Shown one piece after another: positions 1 to 5,661 of a stretch of 35,548 nt of DNA. The first letter of the stretch is position 1. Each line of letters begins with the position of its first letter. Below the pieces are notes generated by a model, which searched no databases, had not been told where the DNA came from, and saw only the letters and a program-made list of their open reading frames with translations. Origin of the DNA: Deltaproteobacteria bacterium (GTDB lineage: Bacteria; Desulfobacterota; Desulfobacteria; Desulfobacterales; C00003060); contig JAFDKF010000008.1 of the NCBI GenBank assembly GCA_019307135.1, forward strand, positions 1 through 35,548. Direction: 5' to 3'. The translations under genes were made by a program, and so were the position numbers.

Positions 1-129
1 CAGGGCCACGGCTCGGTACAAGGCACCAGTGTCAACGTAGGTGTAACCAAGCCGCTCCGCCAGCCTACGACTGACCGTGGTTTTGCCAGCTCCAGATGGC
101 CCGTCTATGGTTATCACAAGGGCCTTCAT
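1..129 (-). CDS. cmk: (d)CMP kinase, N-terminal part (cut by window edge)
   Basis: Reverse-strand reading from the ATG at 129 gives 43 residues beginning [20 protein letters not shown]. This contains the P-loop GPSGAGKT followed by [20 protein letters not shown], the characteristic start of bacterial cytidylate kinase. The enzyme phosphorylates CMP and dCMP with ATP in the cytosol for nucleotide synthesis. Only the N-terminus is present; the rest lies beyond base 1. It lies downstream of hisC on the same strand, separated by a 317-bp repeat-filled gap. Identification rests on the P-loop and the DTGALYRA segment, which are strongly diagnostic of this family. Confidence 0.9.
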   Translation of the reverse strand, partial: MKALVITIDGPSGAGKTTVSRRLAERLGYTYVDTGALYRAVAL

Positions 130-446
130 TCAACTTATCATTTTTTCTTAAGGCTGAGGCTTAACTTATTAAATCCGAATATCGAATATCGAAATACGAA
201 ACAAATCCGAATTTCAAATATCAAATGTTCAAAACGTTATTCGCTTTTACGCAATGTCGTCTTTCTAGCGAATACAAGAGTACAATCTTCTAAATCATAT
301 TGTTTCGGATTTTCCATTTTTGTCATTTGTATTTTGAAGGTTGTTTCGGATTTCGATATTCGGATTTCGGATTTTCTTTATGCAGGCAATAATCGCCAGC
401 CATTAGAATACTCCTGAATTCAGTAAGTTGTAGGATTTCCGAGATA
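130..446. repeat. Intergenic quasi-palindrome of TTCGGATT-type words
   Basis: This gap between hisC and cmk carries no convincing gene. Bases 168-240 repeat variants of AAATCCGAATATCGAA. Bases 297-377 repeat the reverse complement (TTTCGGATTTCGATATTCGG), so the two arms form a long imperfect hairpin around an AT-rich centre. The same words recur at 16526-16686, 32440-32484 and 34090-34170. No promoter or terminator with a clear T tract was recognised. Confidence 0.75.
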
Positions 447-1526
447 CTATATTACCTCTCTCAGGACGTCAACAAGACGCTGGTTTTCTTCAGGAAGCCC
501 CACATTGATCCGAATATGGTTTGGATAGCCGTATTCGGTCATAGGCCGGACAATTACACCCCCGCGAAGCATCTTTTCAAAGACGCTCTTTGCGTCCCGT
601 TCCAGGTCTATAAGAAAAAAATTGGTCTGGGTAGGAAGGCATCGAAGTCCCAACTTCTCCACTTCCCGATACAAAAAATCGAGGCCTTTATGAACGGTGC
701 TAACGGTCTTTTCGAGAAAAGCATCATCATCCAGGGCAGCCAGAGCCCCAACCTGTGCAAGCAGATTCGTATTGAAGGGTTGCCTGACCCGATGCATAGG
801 ATCTGTCAGGCTCTCTTTCATCACACCATAGCCTATACGAAGACCTGCTAATCCGTATGCCTTGGAAAACGTTCGAAGGGTCACCACGATCTTGTCACCG
901 TCCAGATAATCAAGACCGATCGGGCAGGTCTTATCTCGCACGAAATCAATGTAGGCCTCATCCAGCACAACGATCACCTCGGGCGGAACCCGTTGCAGAA
1001 ACTCTTCAAAGTCGTCCCTCGACACGATCGTTCCGGTAGGATTGTTAGGATTATTGACAAAGATCATGCGCGTTCTTGACGAGATACACTCAGCCATACC
1101 CTCCAGGTCGAGTACGCGTTCTTTAAGGGCCACCTTAACAGGCCGCCCCCCGCCTGCCTGTACCATGATCTCATACATCAAAAATGAGGGCTCTGGCATA
1201 ACGACTTCATCACCCTCTTGAAGGAAGGTTCGAATCAGGAGTTCGATGATCTCATCGGAACCATTTCCAAACACAATTCGATTGGCAGAGACCTTCAGCT
1301 TCTCGGCCAAGCGTTTCCTTAAATAGTAGCTGCTTCCATCTGGATAGCGATGCAGATTCTTGAGCGCACCCGTTATCGCCTCAAGGGCCTTGGGAGATGG
1401 GCCAATTGGGTTCTCATTCGATGCCAGTTTGATAGAACCGCTAATGCCATACTCGCGCTCCAGTTCCTCGATCGGTTTTCCCGGCACATATGGCTTGAGC
1501 TTAGCAATATAGTCTGGTAATTTCAC
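447..1526 (-). CDS. hisC: Histidinol-phosphate aminotransferase
   Basis: PLP-dependent class I/II aminotransferase that converts imidazole acetol phosphate and glutamate to histidinol phosphate in histidine synthesis. Visible family signatures are KLASNENPIGPSP near the N-terminus, FVNNPNNPTGT, the VVLDEAYIDF segment, and TFSKAYGLAGLRIGYG with the PLP-binding lysine. The C-terminal GYPNHIRINVGLPEEN is also typical. I prefer the GTG at 1526 (MKLPDYIAKLKPY), because AAGGGG lies 6 nt upstream and family members usually begin here. An in-frame ATG at 1559 adds 11 residues with no good ribosome binding site. It is co-directional with cmk, a neighbour pair often seen in Desulfobacterota. Related aromatic or phenylalanine aminotransferases cannot be excluded from sequence alone. 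Confidence 0.92.
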   Translation of the reverse strand: MKLPDYIAKLKPYVPGKPIEELEREYGISGSIKLASNENPIGPSPKALEAITGALKNLHRYPDGSSYYLRKRLAEKLKVSANRIVFGNGSDEIIELLIRTFLQEGDEVVMPEPSFLMYEIMVQAGGGRPVKVALKERVLDLEGMAECISSRTRMIFVNNPNNPTGTIVSRDDFEEFLQRVPPEVIVVLDEAYIDFVRDKTCPIGLDYLDGDKIVVTLRTFSKAYGLAGLRIGYGVMKESLTDPMHRVRQPFNTNLLAQVGALAALDDDAFLEKTVSTVHKGLDFLYREVEKLGLRCLPTQTNFFLIDLERDAKSVFEKMLRGGVIVRPMTEYGYPNHIRINVGLPEENQRLVDVLREVI

Positions 1527-1704
1527 AAAGATCCCCTTGTTCTGCTTGACCGGTGTCATTAGTCATTGGTACCCAGCAACCCGCAACAACGACATATACG
1601 GGCTGAGCGTCGAGCTGAACAAACAGCCGCTGTATATCCGAACACTTCGTGTTTATCAACACAATTCATGTCTTGTTCCTGATATTAGAACGTCTCTGAA
1701 TCAT

Positions 1705-1876
1705 GACGGCTTCGTAAAAAGTCCAACTTCTGCGTTGCGCTGCATCCTTCGTCGCCGACTTCGCCATAGTAGCTTAGCTACGACGGCTGAAACTGCGGCG
1801 TACCATAAGTACGCCTGCGCCTTGAATTTGGAGCTTTTTACTTTGCCGTCTAATTTGGAGTTTTTACGAGACCATC
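1705..1876. mobile_element. MITE-like element with 21-bp imperfect terminal inverted repeats
   Basis: The ends at 1704-1724 (TGACGGCTTCGTAAAAAGTC) and 1857-1877 are inverted repeats matching at 17 of 21 positions. The direct repeat AATCAT stands immediately outside both ends, at 1699-1704 and 1877-1882, and looks like a target duplication. The element is about 170 bp and has no transposase. The interior holds GC-rich partial palindromes. It lies in the divergent gap between hisC and the NamZ-like gene. The remainder of that gap (1527-1698 and 1883-2069) shows a fragment beginning TCATTGCGAGCC near 1910, a common genomic repeat, and no gene. Confidence 0.65.
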
Positions 1877-2069
1877 AATCATAACTTCTCAAAAAACCCG
1901 GGTTGCTGTCATTGCGAGCCTCCGGCCCGCAGCACGGTCCCGTTGACCTTCACATTAGCACGACTGTGGTCTGTCAGGCCTTTCAGCCTGTCAAAAGGAC
2001 CTTGATTTCCACTTCTTTTTGTCTGTGATCCTTGCCAAGATGAGAATATTCCTATATGTTACAGACCTT

Positions 2070-3260
2070 ATGAAACCCGTTCAAACCGGCATTGAAAGAC
2101 TTCTCGCCACCCCCCCGCCAATACTGCAGGGAAAACGCCTTGGGCTCCTGGCAAACCCGGCTTCGGTTGCATGTCCGGAGGGGAATCAAAGGTTTCGCTC
2201 CACCCGCGTGCTCATTGCAAATTACTATCCGGGCCAGCTCAAGGCGCTCTTTAGCCCACAACATGGATTTTTCGCAGAAAAACAGGCTAATATGGTCCCT
2301 TCGGGAGACTTGATCGACCCGGTTCTTAATATACCAATCTTCAGCCTTTACGGCAAAACTAGAATGCCCACCAAGGCTATGCTTGAACCAATAGATATCC
2401 TGATCGTTGATCTTCAGGATGTGGGTACACGCGTCTACACCTTTATCTACACAATGGCCTTATGTCTGCAGGCGGCCCGCGCCCATCACAAACAGGTACT
2501 TATTCTGGACCGTCCAAACCCTATCGGAGGAAACCGTATTGAAGGAAATTGCTTGAAACCCGAATACACCTCTTTTGTAGGTATGTATCCCATTCCCGTG
2601 CGTCATGGTCTCACCATTGGCGAACTCGCCCTCCTGTTCAATGACCACTTTGGTATCGGCTGCGAACTCACTGTGACTCCCATGGCAGGATGGAAACGTG
2701 AGATGTTCTTTCAGGATACGGGGCTACACTGGATACCCCCCTCCCCCAATCTGCCCACTCCTACCTCGGCCTTGGTCTATCCCGGGCAGGTCCTTTGGGA
2801 AGGAACCAATGTGTCCGAAGGACGGGGGACGACTCAGCCCTTTGAGATCCTTGGGGCCCCCTTTTTTGATACAGCTCGCCTTGAAGCACGGATACCTGAG
2901 GATAAGCTTGCGGGGATCCACCTTCGCCCCCTTGCCTTTGAACCTACATCAGACAAGTGGGAAAAAAGATTATGCCGCGGTTTTCAGCTTCACATTATCG
3001 ACACCAGGACCTACTACCCGTACAAAACAACCCTTAGTCTGCTTCAGGCAGTGGTTTCTGTGCATCGAGATGCCTTTCAGTGGAAGCCCCCCCCTTATGA
3101 ATACGAATTTGAGAAACTCCCCTTTGACCTTATTACAGGAGATCCTTCGGTCCGAAAGGCTGTCGAAGGCATGGACCCCCTGGAGAATCTGGAACAGACG
3201 TGGGCCGAAGAACTAAAATGCTTTGAGCAAATCCGCAAACCTTATTTGCTGTATGAATGA
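2070..3260 (+). CDS. DUF1343 / NamZ-family exo-beta-N-acetylmuramidase-like protein
   Basis: A 396-residue protein matching the DUF1343 (YbbC/NamZ) family. Characterised members remove terminal N-acetylmuramic acid from peptidoglycan fragments. Visible signatures are GKRLGLLANPASV near residue 21, FSPQHGFF, SLYGKTRMPT, DLQDVGTRVYTFIYTM, LDRPNPIGG and WEGTNVSEGRGTTQPFE. The sequence runs to the usual C-terminus, so it seems intact. I chose the ATG at 2070 because the family begins here (KPVQTGIERLL). In-frame starts at 2040 (ATG) and 2019 (TTG) are possible, and none has a strong Shine-Dalgarno sequence. No signal peptide is visible from 2070, so a cytosolic role in murein recycling is more likely than an exported one, though this is inference. 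Confidence 0.85.
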   Translation: MKPVQTGIERLLATPPPILQGKRLGLLANPASVACPEGNQRFRSTRVLIANYYPGQLKALFSPQHGFFAEKQANMVPSGDLIDPVLNIPIFSLYGKTRMPTKAMLEPIDILIVDLQDVGTRVYTFIYTMALCLQAARAHHKQVLILDRPNPIGGNRIEGNCLKPEYTSFVGMYPIPVRHGLTIGELALLFNDHFGIGCELTVTPMAGWKREMFFQDTGLHWIPPSPNLPTPTSALVYPGQVLWEGTNVSEGRGTTQPFEILGAPFFDTARLEARIPEDKLAGIHLRPLAFEPTSDKWEKRLCRGFQLHIIDTRTYYPYKTTLSLLQAVVSVHRDAFQWKPPPYEYEFEKLPFDLITGDPSVRKAVEGMDPLENLEQTWAEELKCFEQIRKPYLLYE

Positions 3261-3265
3261 CTATT

Positions 3266-3549
3266 TTCCATGATTGAGGAATTCAGGGATTGAGGAATTG
3301 TGAATTACCAAAAATTTTGCGGAATTAATATTTCAAAGGCTAACTTCTCAAAAAGTCCTGGTAATAGCTACTGGATTCCCTCTTTCGCGGGAATGACAGG
3401 GACCTACAGCCAATCGTCATTCCCGCGAAAGAGGGAATCCAATCAATAGTCGCAAAAGATGATTTACCCCAAGTTATTGAGAACTTACTCCAAAGGCGGA
3501 ATCTAAGAAATTCCTAAGTTCCTAAATTCATCTCATATTGTTCTGAATT
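3266..3549. repeat. Composite intergenic repeat: GAATTGAGG-type arms around a 26-bp perfect inverted repeat
   Basis: Outer arms at 3268-3332 (variants of GATTGAGGAATTCAGGG) and 3494-3548 (AAATTCCTAAGTTCCTAAAT) are mutually inverted low-complexity words. Between them, 3372-3397 and 3416-3441 are perfect 26-bp inverted repeats containing ATTCCCTCTTTCGCGGGAAT, separated by 18 nt. The ATTCCC...GGGAAT core resembles the widespread dRS3-type intergenic repeat. The phrase TAACTTCTCAAAAA at 3341 also occurs at 1882. No gene lies here. Confidence 0.75.
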
Positions 3550-3555
3550 CATAGT

Positions 3556-4218
3556 ATGAAGGATCGGCTTGGCTGGAAACGGATGATGTTCAAGGGCCAG
3601 AAGGTATGGCTTCGTGTGGATGATGATCAACGACCTGTTGTTCGCGATAACAAGGTACTGATCAAATATCAACTTGAACAGGATTACGAATACTGGGTCC
3701 GTGAAAAGGCGGTAGAGCCCATCGATCCCGCACGGTTAAAAAAAAAGGCCCATAGGAAAAAGCGTGCTCATGATTCTTCCTTGGCCAGAAAGGCGGGGCA
3801 TCCACATGATCCATTCCCTCCAAAGACCATAGTGGCCTACACTGACGGCGCATCTTCCGGCAACCCCGGTCCTGCAGGGATAGGCATTCTGCTGCGTTTC
3901 GGTTCCCACGAAAAGGAGATATCAAAACATATTGGGATCGCAACCAACAATGTTGCTGAACTGATGGCCATCAAGACAGCGCTCAAGACAATCCGCACAA
4001 CTCAAATACCCGTCCGACTCTATACGGATAGCCAATACTGCTTAGGTTTGTTGTCTCTTGGATGGAAACCCAAACGAAATGAGAAGCTCGTGGCAGCCAT
4101 CAAGAAATTGATGGAGGGATTTAAGGACTTAAAAATCCTTAAGGTTAAAGCCCACGCTGGTATTGATGATAACGAACGGGCTGACCGTTTGGCGCAAGAG
4201 GCGGCCTCCGGCCCGTAG
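3556..4218 (+). CDS. rnhA: Ribonuclease HI with a ~90-residue N-terminal extension
   Basis: Residues 91-217 form an RNase HI domain that cuts the RNA strand of RNA-DNA hybrids, removing R-loops and primers. The catalytic set is visible: D97 in YTDGASSGNPG, E135 in NNVAELMAIK, D158 in YTDSQYC and D210 in NERADRLA, with H200 in VKAHAG. The total of 220 residues exceeds the usual ~150. Residues 1-60 (GQKVWLRVDDDQRPVVRDNK and the following YQLEQDYEYWV) form an extra domain, and residues 61-75 are a Lys/Arg-rich linker. The extension does not look like the hybrid-binding domain found in some RNases H, so its role is unknown. No clear Shine-Dalgarno sequence precedes the ATG. The gene is convergent with the small gene at 4342. 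Confidence 0.92.
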   Translation: MKDRLGWKRMMFKGQKVWLRVDDDQRPVVRDNKVLIKYQLEQDYEYWVREKAVEPIDPARLKKKAHRKKRAHDSSLARKAGHPHDPFPPKTIVAYTDGASSGNPGPAGIGILLRFGSHEKEISKHIGIATNNVAELMAIKTALKTIRTTQIPVRLYTDSQYCLGLLSLGWKPKRNEKLVAAIKKLMEGFKDLKILKVKAHAGIDDNERADRLAQEAASGP

Positions 4219-4263
4219 GCTTCCGGCTCGGAGAGCCTACAGCTCGGAGAGAAACCAAAAATC

Positions 4264-4296
4264 AAAAAGCCCCACGCCCGCAAGCATGGGGTTTTT
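4264..4296. terminator. Bidirectional intrinsic terminator
   Basis: GCCCCACGC at 4269-4277 pairs with GCATGGGG at 4284-4291, with one mismatch. TTTTT follows on the plus strand and a matching A run precedes the stem, giving a T tract on the minus strand too. It lies between the convergent RNase HI gene and the small minus-strand gene, as expected for a shared terminator. Confidence 0.75.
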
Positions 4297-4341
4297 GAGG
4301 AATAAAAGGCAAACGGGTGGGAGAGGCTGTTATTTCTTCCT

Positions 4342-4632
4342 TTACGTCTCCTGTTTTGCCGTTTTCAGTTCTTCGACCTCTTTTTTCAGCTTGTCAACTT
4401 CTTCCTTATACCGATCAACCTCTTCCTTGTCAACGGAGGGGGCAAATTCCTCTTTTTTGGCCTTCCACGTGTCCTTCAATTCGTCAAACCCGAGATAGAT
4501 TGCCAGCGCTCCACCCGACAGAAGGGCGAATGGAATGGCGCCCGCCAGAAGCATCAAGAATTCTTTCCACCAGATTACCAGACCAATGAGTCCCAGGACT
4601 GCCGCAGCCGCACCACCAATTAGTGTCTTCAT
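4342..4632 (-). CDS. Small membrane-anchored coiled-coil protein, function unknown
   Basis: A 96-residue protein I cannot assign to a characterised family. Residues 4-21 and 25-48 are hydrophobic and Gly/Ala-rich, suggesting two membrane passes or a hairpin anchor. Residues 51-93 are highly charged with heptad-like spacing (RYKEEVDKLKKEVEELK), predicting a cytoplasmic coiled coil. A strong AAGGAGG lies 10 nt upstream of the ATG. A perfect 7-bp hairpin (4663-4680) lies just upstream of that site. The layout resembles small envelope stress or scaffold proteins, but nothing identifies a role. Confidence 0.75.
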   Translation of the reverse strand: MKTLIGGAAAAVLGLIGLVIWWKEFLMLLAGAIPFALLSGGALAIYLGFDELKDTWKAKKEEFAPSVDKEEVDRYKEEVDKLKKEVEELKTAKQET

Positions 4633-4662
4633 GTTACACCATCCTCCTTTATAATGAACTGC

Positions 4663-4680
4663 CCCGCAGAAAGCTGCGGG
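4663..4680 (-). promoter_or_regulatory. Short perfect hairpin in the leader of the small coiled-coil gene
   Basis: CCCGCAG AAAG CTGCGGG forms a 7-bp perfect stem with a 4-nt loop, about 30-50 nt upstream of the start codon at 4632 and immediately before its ribosome binding site. It could shape the leader RNA or be the end of an upstream transcript. There is no T tract of the kind an intrinsic terminator needs on either strand. Confidence 0.35.
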
Positions 4681-4750
4681 ATATCGCGCATCTGATTTTT
4701 ACAATTTAAACGAAGCAAGCTTCGGGGAATTAAACCCAACAATTCACGAA

Positions 4751-4777
4751 AATCTGTGTAATCTGCGTAATCTGCGG
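4751..4777. repeat. Three tandem 9-nt repeats
   Basis: AATCTGTGT, AATCTGCGT and AATCTGCGG stand in tandem in the gap 4633-4859. No complementary arm was found nearby, so this looks like a one-sided version of the word-repeat elements seen elsewhere in the window. The rest of that gap holds a short palindrome near 4711 (CGAAGCAAGCTTCG) and nothing coding. Confidence 0.55.
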
Positions 4778-4859
4778 ATTAAATATTCAAATAACTTCAA
4801 CTTGCAATGCAGGCTTACGTAACATAAGCTGACGAGCAAATCAAGTACAAAAATATCCG

Positions 4860-5195
4860 TTAACCCCTTTTTCGATCAAAAATGGATATGACTTTACTAT
4901 TGACAGGGGCATCCTTTTTCCTGAAATCGCTGTCAGATAGTAAGCTCTCTGGCTCCGGCCCCTGGGGGGCCGTAACCTTCTCTATCCTAATCTTACGCTC
5001 ATTCATGGTGAAGGCTTCACCATTTATGTATTCATCCCTGAGTATCCAGAGGGCCTCTGTCAAAGGAATTTGGAGCACAAGTAGCCTTACTTGATACCAA
5101 TCGCGCTTTTGGTCAGTCGAGATATCTTCGATACGTGCAAAAAAAACTGGTTGTTCTTCGCAGTAAATTAAGACGACATCTCCTGTCGTTGCCAT
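4860..5195 (-). CDS. Conserved-looking hypothetical protein, 111 residues
   Basis: I do not recognise a characterised family. The N-terminal 55 residues (GDVVLIYCEEQPVFFARIED, then DWYQVRLLVLQIPLTEALWI) read as a compact beta-rich, SH3-like fold. The C-terminal third is polar (RKKDAPVNSKVISIFDRKRG) and probably disordered. No signal peptide, membrane segment or cysteine cluster is present beyond a single Cys, so it should be cytosolic. A GAGG lies 9 nt upstream of the ATG. It shares its direction with the small gene at 4342, 227 bp downstream, but the gap argues against tight coupling. Codon use looks like its neighbours. Confidence 0.7.
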   Translation of the reverse strand: MATTGDVVLIYCEEQPVFFARIEDISTDQKRDWYQVRLLVLQIPLTEALWILRDEYINGEAFTMNERKIRIEKVTAPQGPEPESLLSDSDFRKKDAPVNSKVISIFDRKRG

Positions 5196-5221
5196 AATAC
5201 CCGGCCTCGGTCACAAGTTCG

Positions 5222-5470
5222 GCCATCTCGTTCGTACGCTCTGCGTGGGAACGTATTCCGTCAGACGCTCTGCGTCTTGGAAAAAATAATCTGTGTCGGA
5301 CGCAGAGCGTCCACCGGTTTGGGCCTGCCCTAGCGCGACGTGCTCGAATTGGCCGACAAGGTGTACAGGGTGCTGCATGCTCGGATCAGCCGATTGAGCC
5401 TATAAGCCAGGTCTGGGCCAGGGTTACAACGCAGAGCATTGTAACCAGGTTCTATTGGTGGCCGAAGTTA
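5222..5470. repeat. Palindromic GACGCTCTGCGTC-type intergenic repeats
   Basis: GACGCTCTGCGTC at 5264-5276 and its reverse complement at 5299-5311 are 13-bp perfect inverted repeats. A further copy of the word, CGCTCTGCGTGGGAACG, stands at 5237. These match a class of palindromic repeats common between genes in proteobacteria. The phrase CAGGTCTGGGCCAGGGTT at 5409 recurs at 14008. No gene was found in the 466-bp gap 5196-5661. Confidence 0.65.
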
Positions 5471-5513
5471 CGATAATATGCTAATAATTTACTCATAGCA
5501 CACTATTTTCAAA

Positions 5514-5541
5514 TTGACACAGAAAAAATTTGTGCTATCGT
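5514..5541 (+). promoter_or_regulatory. Sigma-70-type promoter for plsB
   Basis: TTGACA (5514-5519), a 16-nt spacer and TATCGT (5536-5541) preceded by TGC (extended -10) form a good housekeeping promoter. It lies about 120 nt upstream of the plsB start codon. The leader between them contains the word-repeat hairpin at 5593-5657. Confidence 0.6.
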
Positions 5542-5592
5542 TCCCGTACGAGTAATTGGGAAATTGTCCTTTGTAACTATTTGTAAATATTC

Positions 5593-5657
5593 GGTTAACT
5601 CGTTGGCCAGTTCACAACCAATAAGACAAACCGCTAACGGGCCAACGGGTAAACGGG
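5593..5657. repeat. Word-repeat hairpin in the plsB leader
   Basis: The left arm (GGTTAACTCGTTGGCCAGTT) and the right arm (AACCGCTAACGGGCCAACGG and following bases) are approximate reverse complements built from the CCGGTTTA/AACGGGC words that also fill 15421-15653 and 17480-17565. It ends 4 nt before the plsB ATG, so a folded transcript could affect translation start. Confidence 0.6.
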
Positions 5658-5661
5658 CGAA

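Noticed and set aside
1537..1884. 115-codon plus-strand open frame between hisC and the NamZ-like gene
   Set aside because: It is made from the MITE-like element and shows no protein-like features.
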